Positions 53,174 to 61,445 of a DNA stretch of 64,000 nucleotides are shown here, piece by piece. The position numbers and the translations under genes are program-made. The stretch lies in the NCBI RefSeq assembly GCF_026344005.1, contig NZ_JAPKNH010000002.1, positions 868,001-932,000 of the forward strand, read 5' to 3'. The notes under the pieces were generated by a model. The model saw nothing but the letters and a program-made list of their open reading frames with translations. It did no database searches and was not told the DNA's origin. This stretch comes from Kaistia terrae (GTDB lineage: Bacteria > Pseudomonadota > Alphaproteobacteria > Rhizobiales > Kaistiaceae). Position 1 is the first letter of the stretch; each line of letters begins with the position of its first letter.

Positions 53174-53467
53174 CTAGCGGACGACGCAGCCCTTCGGATA
53201 GCCGACCCGCTTGCAATAGACGACGCGCGGGGCCGGGCGGGCGACGCAGCCCTTGACGTAGACGCCGTTCTGGCAATAGACGACCGCCCCCGAGCGAACG
53301 ACCGGTGCCGGCCGGACAATGCAGCCGACCGGATAGCCGACTCGCTTGCAATAGACGGCGGCCTCGCTGGATGTGGTGGTTGCCGCCAGCAGGCCCAGGC
53401 CGCTGATGCCGGTCAGCACCACGGCAAGGCAGGCAAGCTTCAAGCGGCCGATTGCTGGTATGTTCAT
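53174..53467 (-). CDS. Small secreted protein with three C-x8-C repeats
   Basis: 97 residues from the ATG at 53467 (MNIPAIGRLKLACLA). A signal peptide ends near SSEAAV. The mature protein is almost entirely three repeats of about 20 residues, each VYC-x8-GC-x-x-R: CKRVGYPVGC, CQNGVYVKGC and CKRVGYPKGC, separated by RPAP linkers. Six Cys could form three disulfides. Similar short Cys-repeat proteins occur in rhizobia without known function. It is convergent with the cellulose operon. Confidence 0.78.
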   Translation of the reverse strand: MNIPAIGRLKLACLAVVLTGISGLGLLAATTTSSEAAVYCKRVGYPVGCIVRPAPVVRSGAVVYCQNGVYVKGCVARPAPRVVYCKRVGYPKGCVVR

Positions 53468-53615
53468 GCGCACGATCCCCTCCCTGGTTGCGAAGGAGAG
53501 CCCACGCTCAAACCTCTCGCCCGGCATGATTACCATACGGAAGGTGGCGTCGGCCGAAATTCCGCGTGATGTCCGGGTACGATCGGGCTTGAAGTGACAT
53601 GGATGGGCCAAGCGA

Positions 53616-54275
53616 ATGAACGGTGAATTTCTGCTGGACGGACCGGAAGACGGCCGGGCGACGATCCTGTTGGCGCACGGCGCCGGCGCGCCGATGGATT
53701 CGGCCTCAATGACGGCGGCAGCCCACGCGCTGGCGGAGGCCGGGTTTCGCGTGGCGCGATTTGAATTCGCCTATATGGCGGCGCGCCGCACCGGAGACGG
53801 GCGCAAGCCACCGCCGCGCGCCGACAAGCTCATTCCGGAATATCAGGCCGCAGTGACGGCGCTCGCGGCGAAGGGGCCGCTGATCATCGGCGGCAAGTCG
53901 ATGGGCGGCCGCGTCGCCAGCCTGATTGCGGACGGACTTTTCATCGAGGCACGGATCATCGGGCTGCTGTGCCTCGGCTATCCCTTCCACCCGCCGGAAA
54001 AACCCGAGCAATTGCGCACGGCCCATCTACTGGACCTCCGGACCCCGACGCTGATCTGCCAGGGAACTCGCGACCCGTTTGGCACGCGCGAGGAGGTTTC
54101 GGGCTACGATCTGTCGGAGCGGATCGGGATCCTCTGGCTCGAAGATGGCGATCACGACTTGAAGCCGCGCAAGAGCGTCTCGGGCTTTTCGACGGCGGAT
54201 CATCTGCGGACCATGGCGACCCGGGTTTCCGCCTGGATCGACCAACGCATTGACGGACATCTGCCGCAAGCGTGA
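53616..54275 (+). CDS. Alpha/beta hydrolase (KANL3/Tex30-like)
   Basis: 219 residues. The dienelactone-hydrolase-like branch often annotated as KANL3/Tex30: LLAHGAGAPMDSASM at the oxyanion region, nucleophile GGKSMGGR near 92-98, acid in CQGTRDPFG near 148, His in EDGDHDLKPR near 180. The triad is complete. Substrate unknown. It is divergent from the Cys-repeat gene and stands alone. Confidence 0.88.
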   Translation: MNGEFLLDGPEDGRATILLAHGAGAPMDSASMTAAAHALAEAGFRVARFEFAYMAARRTGDGRKPPPRADKLIPEYQAAVTALAAKGPLIIGGKSMGGRVASLIADGLFIEARIIGLLCLGYPFHPPEKPEQLRTAHLLDLRTPTLICQGTRDPFGTREEVSGYDLSERIGILWLEDGDHDLKPRKSVSGFSTADHLRTMATRVSAWIDQRIDGHLPQA

Positions 54276-54356
54276 CCGCCCGCACTCCAAGAACCTGACC
54301 CATCCAAGTGGAATCTGGTCTCCCCAAGGGAGACCCTTGCAAGACGCCGTTCTCAA

Positions 54357-54394
54357 CATCCTGAGGAGACCCGAAGGTCGTCTCGAAGGACGCA
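54357..54394. repeat. Dispersed hairpin element
   Basis: Read on the minus strand it gives CGTCCTTCGAGACG-ACCTTCGGG-TCTCCTCAGGATG, which resembles a dispersed hairpin (CCTTCGAGACGC...CTCCTCAGGATGAGG) common between genes in rhizobial genomes. Confidence 0.5.
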
Positions 54395-54644
54395 GATCGG
54401 TTGTGCCGTCGAAATTTTGCTCCCATGCCGTGCGTCTTTCGAGGCGGCCTTTTCCGAAAACCTCATCGGGGTAATGGAGAATGGGGCTGCAGGACTGTCG
54501 TTCGACGCCAGAGAGAAGCTCGCTAACTCACTGTTTTATCGGGCTTATTCTGAGGAGCCCGATCCCTCCTTCTCATGACCTCTCCCTAGTCGACGAATAT
54601 TTTCGCGGCAAATGATCGGACCTGGCTTGAAATCCCGAATTCGT

Positions 54645-54666
54645 CTTGTACAGTTGACTGGACAAG
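54645..54666. promoter_or_regulatory. GntR-type operator
   Basis: CTTGTACAGT and ACTGGACAAG form 10-base arms (one mismatch) around a 2-base centre, 15 bases upstream of the GntR start codon. HutC-subfamily regulators bind similar GT-rich inverted repeats, so autoregulation and control of the downstream operon are likely. Confidence 0.65.
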
Positions 54667-54681
54667 TTGGAGGAGGGGACG

Positions 54682-55500
54682 ATGGCAGCAGGCGTACGCG
54701 ATCGTGACGGACCGCTTTATCTGCAGATTGCGGACCGGTTGCGCGAGGACATTGCCGAGCTCGGCGAGGGCGCCCGGATCCCCAGCGAGCCGCAATTGGC
54801 GCGCGATTGGGGCGTCAGCCGCTTCACCGTGGCGAAGGCGGTCGAGCAGCTAGCCGACGAGGGGCTGATCACGCGTCGCCAGGGCAGCGGGTCTTTCGTC
54901 GCCCCCGCGCCGTTGCGTCGCCAGCCCGGCTATCTGCTCAGCTTCACCGAAGCCGTCGAGGCTGCCGGCCACCGGGCCACGCATCAGCTGCTCGCCTTCG
55001 AGGAAGCCGCCTGGCAGGCCGGTCTTCCTTATCCGGAAGGGGCGGCGCTGATCCGACTCGATCGTCTGCGCCTTGTCGACGGCATGGCGGTGGCGCTGCA
55101 CCGGTCGCTGATCTCGGCCGAGCTCGCCCGCTCGACGGGGCTGACCCGCGAGGTTGCCGCGTCGCACGCCTTTTCGCTTTATCGCTTCTTCGAGGAACGT
55201 GGCCTCTCGGTCCATAGCGCCACCGAGCGGCTCATCGCCCGCGCGGCGGAGCCGGGGGATCGGGAATTGCTCAGCCTTGGCGGCGATGCCGTCGTCGTCG
55301 CCGTGACGCGTCATTCCTTTGCCGCGGACGGGACGCCTCTCGATGCGGTCGACGCCGTCTATGACGCGCGCCGCTACTCCTACGAGGCGACGCTCATGCG
55401 CCAGCCGCGAAACCACGTATCCAACACGGAGAAGTCAGATGAAAACCACTTCGATGGCGCTCGCCACGATGGTCCTCGCCTCGGCCCTTGGAACGGCTAG
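54682..55500 (+). CDS. GntR-family regulator, HutC subfamily (UTRA domain)
   Basis: 272 residues from the ATG at 54682 (MAAGVRDRDGPLYLQIADRL). The winged helix-turn-helix is at about 12-80 (PSEPQLARDWGVSRFTVAKAVEQL) and the UTRA effector domain at about 100-245 (LIRLDRLRLVDGMAVALHRSLI, ending DARRYSYEATLMRQP). UTRA domains bind sugars, nucleosides or phosphosugars. The last 20 residues lie beyond the domain and overlap the next gene by 62 bases. First gene of the nucleoside operon; a palindromic operator is upstream. Confidence 0.92.
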   Translation: MAAGVRDRDGPLYLQIADRLREDIAELGEGARIPSEPQLARDWGVSRFTVAKAVEQLADEGLITRRQGSGSFVAPAPLRRQPGYLLSFTEAVEAAGHRATHQLLAFEEAAWQAGLPYPEGAALIRLDRLRLVDGMAVALHRSLISAELARSTGLTREVAASHAFSLYRFFEERGLSVHSATERLIARAAEPGDRELLSLGGDAVVVAVTRHSFAADGTPLDAVDAVYDARRYSYEATLMRQPRNHVSNTEKSDENHFDGARHDGPRLGPWNG

Positions 55501-56470
55501 CGGCCATGCCGAAGACAAGCCCGTCGCCCTGATCGTCTCGCAGGGCGGCCTCGGTGACCAGTCCTACAATGACCTGGCCCATTCCGGCTTCGAGCGCGCC
55601 CTGAAGGATACCGGTCTGGTCGGCCGCGCGGTTGAATCCAAGGAAGTGGTTTCGCAGGCGACCGAGATCCTGCGTCGCGCCTCGGATGCCGATTTCGGCC
55701 TGATCGTCGATCTCGAATATGCCCATGGCGAGCCGATGCTCGAAGTCGCCAAGGACTATCCGGATACCAAATACGTCATCCTGAACCAGGTGCGAGAAGG
55801 CGCGAACATTGCCTCGGTGCTGTTCCAGGAACAGGAAGGCTCCTATCTCGCCGGCACGCTCGCAGCCCTGGTTACGACCGATACGTCGATCAAGGGCATC
55901 AACGCGCAGCCGGTGATCGGCGTGATCGGTGGCACCAAGTCGGCCGGTATCGACAAGTTCATTTCCGGCTATGTCGAGGGCGCCAAGGCGGCCAATCCGA
56001 ACGTCGTCGTCAAGGTCGCCTATTCCAACAATTTCGGCGATCCGGCGGTCGGCCTGCAGATGGCCAAGGCGATGATCGAAGAAGGCGCTGACGTGATTTA
56101 TCACGTCGCCGGCGGCACCGGCATGGGTGTCATCCAGGCGGCCAAGGAAGCCGGCGTCTACGCGATCGGCGTCGACATCGACCAGGACGGCATCGCGCCG
56201 GGCAACGTTCTGACCAGCATGGTCAAGCGCTCGGACATCGCCGTCGAGACCGTGATCAAGGACTATGCCGCCGACAAGTTTCCGGGCGGCAAGACCATCA
56301 CGCTCGGACTCAAGGAGAACGGCGTTGGTCTCTCGGACATGAAGTACACCAAGGATCTCATTCCCGCGCCGATCCTCGATAAGGTCGAGGCCGCGAAGCA
56401 GGGCATCCTCTCCGGCCAGATCAAGGTCTGGAACGTCGTGGATCAGGGCTATCCGGACTTCCTGAAATAA
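55439..56470 (+). CDS. BMP-family nucleoside-binding ABC transporter protein
   Basis: 343 residues from the ATG at 55439, with GGAGAAG as ribosome binding site. Signal peptide to about GHAED; no lipobox Cys, so a soluble periplasmic form. Basic membrane protein (PnrA/Med) fold: VSQGGLGDQSYNDLAHSGF, FQEQEGSYLAGTLAAL, GVIGGTKSAGIDKFISGYVEG and VIYHVAGGTGMGV. This family binds nucleosides or related purines. The start lies inside the 3' end of the GntR gene. Followed 27 bases later by its ATPase. Confidence 0.93.
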   Translation: MKTTSMALATMVLASALGTASGHAEDKPVALIVSQGGLGDQSYNDLAHSGFERALKDTGLVGRAVESKEVVSQATEILRRASDADFGLIVDLEYAHGEPMLEVAKDYPDTKYVILNQVREGANIASVLFQEQEGSYLAGTLAALVTTDTSIKGINAQPVIGVIGGTKSAGIDKFISGYVEGAKAANPNVVVKVAYSNNFGDPAVGLQMAKAMIEEGADVIYHVAGGTGMGVIQAAKEAGVYAIGVDIDQDGIAPGNVLTSMVKRSDIAVETVIKDYAADKFPGGKTITLGLKENGVGLSDMKYTKDLIPAPILDKVEAAKQGILSGQIKVWNVVDQGYPDFLK

Positions 56471-56497
56471 GCGCTTTCCATCTCGTAAGGACAGTCC

Positions 56498-58048
56498 ATG
56501 TCGATGGCTGAATTCACGCCAGACACGACGATCCGCCTGGGGGCGCATAGCGTCACCCGGCGGTTCGGCGAACTGGTCGCCAATGACGGCATTACCTTCC
56601 GCGCGCATCGCGGAACCATTCACGCCATTGTTGGTGGCAACGGGGCCGGCAAGTCGACGCTCATGCGCATCTTGCAGGGAATGGACCGTCCCGACGAAGG
56701 CGTCGTCCTCGTCGACGGCATGCCAACCGTCTTCTTCGGACCCGCCGATGCCTTCGAAAAGGGCATCGGCATGGTGCATCAGGAATTCATGCTGGTGCCG
56801 GGGCTGACGCTTCTCGAAAACCTGGTGCTGGCGCAGGAGCCGCTCGACGGTCTGCGCCGCATCGACCGAAAGAAGGCCCTCGACGCCGCGCGAAAGCTGG
56901 AGCGCGAAGCGGGGGTGACGCTCGATTGGGACATGCCGGTCGATGACGCGCCGGTGCATGTGCGCCAGATCGTCGAAATCCTGCGCCTGCTGTATCGCGG
57001 CGCCGACGTGCTCATCCTCGATGAGCCGACGGCCGTGCTGGCGCCCGCGCAGGTGCAGGAACTGATCGTGCTGCTGCGCAAGCTGCGCTCGGAAGGCCGC
57101 ACCATTCTCTTCATCAGCCACAAGCTGGACGAGGTGATGGCGCTGGCCGACGAGATCACGGTGATCCGGTCCGGCAAGGTCATCGGCGCGATGAAGACCG
57201 CCGAAACCAGCAAGGCGGCCCTGGCCGAAATGATGATCGGCGAGATCCTGAGTCGGCCGAATGCCCGGCCGAGCCCGGTCGGACGGACGGTGCTCGAGCT
57301 TCGCGGCCTCGCCGCCATGGATGCGCGACGCGTGCTGCGGCTCAAGGAGCTCGATCTCGATATCCGTGCCGGCGAGATCGTCGGCATCGCCGGCGTCGCC
57401 GGCAATGGCCAGGACGAGCTGATCGCCGCCGTCACCGGCCTCGGCCGGATCGAGCGCGGCTCGGTCAGGCTCGACGGCGAGGACGTGACGAAGCTCGGCC
57501 TGCGCGCCCGGCGCGAGCGTGGCCTCAGCTATCTGAGCCCGGATCGCGCGGCGGAAGGGCTCTGCCTCTCCGCGCCAATCTCGGAAAACCTGATTGCCGG
57601 GCGCCATCGTTCGGCAGCTCTCTGCAAGGCGGGTGTCCTGCAGAAGGGCGCCATCAAGCGCCATGTCGAAACGCTGCTCGATCGCTTCTCGGTCAAGCGC
57701 GCTTCTGCGGCTTTGCCAATTTCCAGCCTGTCCGGCGGCAACCAGCAACGCGTCGCCATGGCGCGCGAACTGGATGGCAACCCGAAGCTGCTCGTCGCCT
57801 GCCAGCCGACGCGCGGCGTCGACATTCGCGGCATCGCCTTCATCCACCAGTGCCTGCTCGACTATCGCGAGGCGGGCGGCGCGGTGCTGGTCATCTCGGA
57901 AGAACTCGATGAACTCATCGCATTGTCGGATCGCATCGTCGTCCTCTATGACGGCCGCGTCACCGGTGAAGTGGCGCGCGGATCGGCCAAGGTCGAGGAG
58001 CTTGGCCGCATGATGTTGGGCGAAACCCGCAAGGAGGTCGCCGCATGA
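56498..58048 (+). CDS. Nucleoside ABC transporter ATP-binding protein (two ATPase domains)
   Basis: 516 residues, tandem ATPase of the sugar/nucleoside importer type. Domain 1: Walker A GGNGAGKS near 49, Walker B LILDEPTAVLAP near 174; the signature motif before it is degenerate (DDAPVHVRQIVEIL in place of LSVGxxQ). Domain 2: GVAGNGQDEL takes the Walker A place (no GKS, usual for this family), signature LSGGNQQR near 410, Walker B LLVACQPTRGVD with Gln for Glu. Site asymmetry is typical for the family. Overlaps the next permease by four bases. Confidence 0.93.
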   Translation: MSMAEFTPDTTIRLGAHSVTRRFGELVANDGITFRAHRGTIHAIVGGNGAGKSTLMRILQGMDRPDEGVVLVDGMPTVFFGPADAFEKGIGMVHQEFMLVPGLTLLENLVLAQEPLDGLRRIDRKKALDAARKLEREAGVTLDWDMPVDDAPVHVRQIVEILRLLYRGADVLILDEPTAVLAPAQVQELIVLLRKLRSEGRTILFISHKLDEVMALADEITVIRSGKVIGAMKTAETSKAALAEMMIGEILSRPNARPSPVGRTVLELRGLAAMDARRVLRLKELDLDIRAGEIVGIAGVAGNGQDELIAAVTGLGRIERGSVRLDGEDVTKLGLRARRERGLSYLSPDRAAEGLCLSAPISENLIAGRHRSAALCKAGVLQKGAIKRHVETLLDRFSVKRASAALPISSLSGGNQQRVAMARELDGNPKLLVACQPTRGVDIRGIAFIHQCLLDYREAGGAVLVISEELDELIALSDRIVVLYDGRVTGEVARGSAKVEELGRMMLGETRKEVAA

Positions 58049-59106
58049 GCGCCGTTGCTTCATCTGCTCGTGCGACGCCCGCCATCGGCTGGCGCGACGT
58101 GGCGCTGGCCGTGGCGCCACTGGTGCTGGCCCTTGTGGTCGCCGGGATCGTGCTCGCCGTCGCCGGTCACAATCCGCTCGAAGTCTACTGGCTGCTACTC
58201 AAGGAATCCTTTGGCGGCGTGAAGCGGATCGCCGCGACGGTGGCCGCCTCGACGCCGCTGATCCTGACCGGCCTTGCCACCGCCGTCGCCTTCCGTTCCG
58301 GCGTGTTCAATGTCGGCGTCGAGGGTTGCGTGCTGGTCGGCGGCCTCGCCGCCGCCTATGTCGGCTTCACCTTTGTCGGCCTGCCGGCCACTCTGCTGCT
58401 ACCCTTTGCGCTCGGCGCCGCCGTCATCGCCGGCACGCTCTGGATGCTGGTCCCGGCGCTCCTGAAGGCGCGGCTCGACGTCGACGAAGTCGTGACGACG
58501 CTGATGCTGAACTTCATCGCCGTCAGCCTGACCGCCTGGCTGGTCAATGGCCCGCTGCTGGCGCCGGGCTCCGCCAATTCGGCAACGCCGATGGTGGTCG
58601 AGGCCGCGCGCCTGCCGCGCCTGATGCCGCCGTCGACGCTGAATGCCGGCTTCCTGATCGCGATCGCGCTGCTGGTGCTCTACTGGCTCTGGGGCCGCGG
58701 CACGGCGCTCGGGCTCGAGACCCGGCTCGCCGGCCTCAATCCGCGCTTCGCTATCGCGTCGGGCATCAACGTGCCGATGCTGATCATCAAGATGATGCTG
58801 CTTTCGGGCGCCATCGGTGGGCTCGCCGGCGGCATCCAGGCACTCGGCACCGTCAACCGCTTCGTCGTCGGCTTCTCGCCCGGCTACGGCTTCACCGGCA
58901 TCGCGGTCGCGCTGCTCGGTCGCGGCTCCGCGATCGGCATCCTGCTCGCGGCGCTGCTGTTCGGGGCACTGGCGACCTCCGGGGCCACCATCCAGCTCTT
59001 CAGCGATGTGCCGATCGAGATCGTCAACATCCTGCAGGGAACGGTGATGATCTTCGCGGTCGCCCGCTTCGGCTGGCTCCTGAAAAATCGGCAGGGCGGC
59101 AAATGA
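58045..59106 (+). CDS. Nucleoside ABC transporter permease 1
   Basis: 353 residues, BPD_transp_2 permease. Around nine membrane helices; VFNVGVEGCVLVGGLAAAY and VDEVVTTLMLNFIAVSLTAW are characteristic of the BMP-associated (YufP-like) permeases that pair with a YufQ-like partner. LLSGAIGGLAGGIQALG near 255 is the conserved glycine-rich loop. It overlaps both the ATPase gene and the second permease gene with ATGA junctions. Confidence 0.92.
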   Translation: MSAVASSARATPAIGWRDVALAVAPLVLALVVAGIVLAVAGHNPLEVYWLLLKESFGGVKRIAATVAASTPLILTGLATAVAFRSGVFNVGVEGCVLVGGLAAAYVGFTFVGLPATLLLPFALGAAVIAGTLWMLVPALLKARLDVDEVVTTLMLNFIAVSLTAWLVNGPLLAPGSANSATPMVVEAARLPRLMPPSTLNAGFLIAIALLVLYWLWGRGTALGLETRLAGLNPRFAIASGINVPMLIIKMMLLSGAIGGLAGGIQALGTVNRFVVGFSPGYGFTGIAVALLGRGSAIGILLAALLFGALATSGATIQLFSDVPIEIVNILQGTVMIFAVARFGWLLKNRQGGK

Positions 59107-59999
59107 TCGACAACATCATCCACGCGGCGTTCATCATGACGACGCCGATCCTGCTCGCCGCCCTCGGCGGCCTGGTCAACCGAGTCGCCGGGCTCGTCAA
59201 TATCGGTCTCGATTCCATGATGCTGGCCGGCGCTCTGGTTGGCCTCATGGTTGCCTCGCAGACGGGAAGCTGGCCGGCGGCCCTCGTCGCCGCCGCCCTC
59301 GTCGGCGGCCTGCTCGGACTGCTGATGTCGCTCACCGTCACCCGCCTTCAGGCCAACGAGATCATCGTCGGCCTCGGCTTCAACATCGCGGTTGCCGGGC
59401 TGGTGCGTTTCTTCCTGAAGAGCTGGTACGGTACGTCGGGCACGCTCAGCCTGCCCGATGTCGCCATGCTGCCGCGCATCCATATTCCCGTCGTGGCCGA
59501 TATTCCGGTTCTGGGCGCGGTCTTTTCTGACCATGACCCGCTCACCTGGGCAGCCTGGCTGCTGGTGCCGGCGACGGCCTGGTTCCTCGCCCGCACCCGC
59601 CTTGGCCTGCGCCTGCGGGCTGCCGGCGCGGCGCCCCAGGCGACGCGGGCGCTCGGTCTCAATCCGCTCAACCTGCGCGATGCCTCGACGGTGTTCGCCG
59701 GCATGATGTCGGGCCTTGCCGGTGCTTATCTCTGCATCGGCGTGGTTGGCATCTTCAACGAAGGCATCACCGCCGGACGCGGCTTCCTGGCGCTCGCCGC
59801 CTTCTATTTCGGCCGCAATCGCCCCTGGCCGACGGCGATCGGCGCGCTGCTGTTCGGCCTGTTCGACGCAATCCAGATCCGGTTGCAGGGCAGGGGCCTG
59901 CCGGCCGAGTTGGTGCAGACGCTGCCCTACGTGATGGTCATCGTCATCCTCACCCTGGTCGCCATCACCCTCAAGCGTGCGCGGAACAAAGGAGCCTGA
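59103..59999 (+). CDS. Nucleoside ABC transporter permease 2
   Basis: 298 residues from the ATG at 59103 (MIDNIIHAAFIMTTPIL), YufQ-like partner of the first permease. Family hallmarks: AALGGLVNRVAGLVNIGLD, LTVTRLQANEIIVGLGFNIA, GAAPQATRALGLNPLNLRDAS and GFLALAAFYFGRNRPWPTAI. About eight helices. Open frame extends upstream only as a shadow of permease 1. It is followed directly (1 base) by the isochorismatase-like gene. Confidence 0.92.
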   Translation: MIDNIIHAAFIMTTPILLAALGGLVNRVAGLVNIGLDSMMLAGALVGLMVASQTGSWPAALVAAALVGGLLGLLMSLTVTRLQANEIIVGLGFNIAVAGLVRFFLKSWYGTSGTLSLPDVAMLPRIHIPVVADIPVLGAVFSDHDPLTWAAWLLVPATAWFLARTRLGLRLRAAGAAPQATRALGLNPLNLRDASTVFAGMMSGLAGAYLCIGVVGIFNEGITAGRGFLALAAFYFGRNRPWPTAIGALLFGLFDAIQIRLQGRGLPAELVQTLPYVMVIVILTLVAITLKRARNKGA

Positions 60000-60000
60000 C

Positions 60001-60564
60001 ATGGTCGAAACAACAAAGACCGCGCTCATCCTCGTGGATGTCATCAACTCGTTCTTCGAGCCCGGCCAGCCGAATTATTACGCCGGCGTAGAGGCCGTGC
60101 TGGAGCCGATGCGCGCCCTGCTGGAGACGGCCCGCAAGTCGGGGACGATCGTGGTCCACGCGGTGGAAAAGCACCGCCCGGAATTCCACGACTTCGAATG
60201 GAACAAGCTTCCCGTCCATCATCTCGAAGACGCGCATGACGCCGCCTTCTTCGCCGACTTCCGCCCCGAGGGACCGAGCGAGACGACCATCTTCAAGCGC
60301 CGCTTCAGCGCCTTCTTCGCCACCGATCTCGCGCTGTTTCTGCACGAGCAGAAGGTGACGCGTGTCGTCATCGCCGGTGTCAAGACGAATGTCTGCATCC
60401 GCGCCTCGGCGCAGGATGCTTTCGCCAATGGCTTCGAGCCGGTGGTGCCGCGCGAGGCGACCAATTCGAACCGGCCGCATCTGGCCGATGCGTCGCTGGA
60501 GGACATCGACCGTTATATGGGCCGTGTCGTTCCGCTGCAGGAAGCCCTCGGGATGCTGGCATGA
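60001..60564 (+). CDS. Isochorismatase-family cysteine hydrolase
   Basis: 187 residues. The triad of the family is intact: Asp13 (LILVDVINSFF), Lys99 (IFKRRFSAFF) and Cys132 (AGVKTNVCI, with the usual cis-peptide before). Members hydrolyse amides or N-carbamoyl compounds (nicotinamidase, ureidoacrylate hydrolase) or vinyl ethers. In this operon a base-derived amide is a possible substrate, by inference. It overlaps the PfkB gene by four bases and follows the transporter directly, so it is a core operon member. Confidence 0.9.
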   Translation: MVETTKTALILVDVINSFFEPGQPNYYAGVEAVLEPMRALLETARKSGTIVVHAVEKHRPEFHDFEWNKLPVHHLEDAHDAAFFADFRPEGPSETTIFKRRFSAFFATDLALFLHEQKVTRVVIAGVKTNVCIRASAQDAFANGFEPVVPREATNSNRPHLADASLEDIDRYMGRVVPLQEALGMLA

Positions 60565-61445
60565 CCACCATCGCGATCACGGGCTATGCCAGCCTCGACC
60601 ATGTGGCGATCCTCGACGGCGCGCCAAGGGCGGGCCGGACCACGACGATATTGCAGCGCCCGCAGGATGGCTGGCCACGCCTTGGTGGCGGTCCGGCCTT
60701 CGTGGCGATGGCGCTCGCGGCCGACGGCATCGACAACGTGGTTCCGGTCAGCTGGATCGGCGACGACGAGGCAGGCAGCGCCTATCGCGACCAGCTCGCC
60801 GCCAAGGGCGTGTCGGGCCGCGGGCTCGACGCCGTCGCCGGCGCGCGCACGCCCGTCTCGGTGCTGGCCTATGAGCCGGAGGGCGGCTGCATCTGCCTCT
60901 ATGATCCCGGCATGCCGGCCGGGCTGACGCTATCGGCCTCGCAGGTTGAACTGGTCGGCACCGCCGATTGGGTCTGCGTCACCATCGGGCCTTCCTCCGT
61001 CAATGACGCGGTGCTGTGTGCGATCGGCGAGGCGACCCGTCTCGCCTGGATCGTCAAGCATGACCCGCGCGCCATGTCAGTGGCGCAGGCGGCGCGCTTC
61101 GCGGCGCGGGCGGATCTGATCTGCTTCAGCCAAGCCGAGGCGGGCTTTGTCCGGCAGGCGCTGGCCGAGGCCGGCGCGGCGCGGCCTGGCCAGGTGCTGA
61201 TCGAGACGCGCGGCGGGCAGGGCGCCGGCATCACGCGCGACGGCCAATCCATCGACGTTTCCGCCGAACCCCTCACCGTGACCGATCCAACCGGCGCCGG
61301 CGACAGTTTTGCCGGCGGCGTGCTGGCTGCCCTTGCCAAGGGCGAGACCGATCTGGCTGCCGTCGTGCGCTCCGGCCATGCCGCCGCGCGCCGGCTGCTG
61401 CTGGCACGCCAGATTTCAGAAAACGAAAGTGCATTGAGAGAATGA
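60561..61445 (+). CDS. PfkB-family carbohydrate kinase
   Basis: 294 residues, ribokinase fold. N-terminal GYASLDHVAILDGAPRAG and LGGGPAFVAMALA carry the substrate-binding Gly-Gly motif; DPTGAGDSFAGGVLAAL contains the catalytic Asp248 and anion hole. Relatives phosphorylate ribose, adenosine or pseudouridine, and some act on ribose-1-phosphate. The nucleoside phosphorylase next door would supply a sugar 1-phosphate, so a sugar or sugar-phosphate kinase role fits; the exact substrate is open. ATGA overlaps on both sides. Confidence 0.9.
   Translation: MTTIAITGYASLDHVAILDGAPRAGRTTTILQRPQDGWPRLGGGPAFVAMALAADGIDNVVPVSWIGDDEAGSAYRDQLAAKGVSGRGLDAVAGARTPVSVLAYEPEGGCICLYDPGMPAGLTLSASQVELVGTADWVCVTIGPSSVNDAVLCAIGEATRLAWIVKHDPRAMSVAQAARFAARADLICFSQAEAGFVRQALAEAGAARPGQVLIETRGGQGAGITRDGQSIDVSAEPLTVTDPTGAGDSFAGGVLAALAKGETDLAAVVRSGHAAARRLLLARQISENESALRE

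Larger units (their letters stand above)
54276..54681. other. Intergenic region with hairpins and repeat
   Basis: 406 bases before the GntR gene. It contains the hairpin GGTCTCCC/GGGAGACC (54317-54335), a dispersed-repeat-like segment at 54357-54394 and the GntR-type operator at 54645-54666. No gene with support. Confidence 0.5.

Noticed and set aside
56469-56476. AAGCGCTT between the binding-protein and ATPase genes
   Set aside because: Located inside an operon that is controlled by a GntR regulator; the 8-base core is too short to claim a LacI site.
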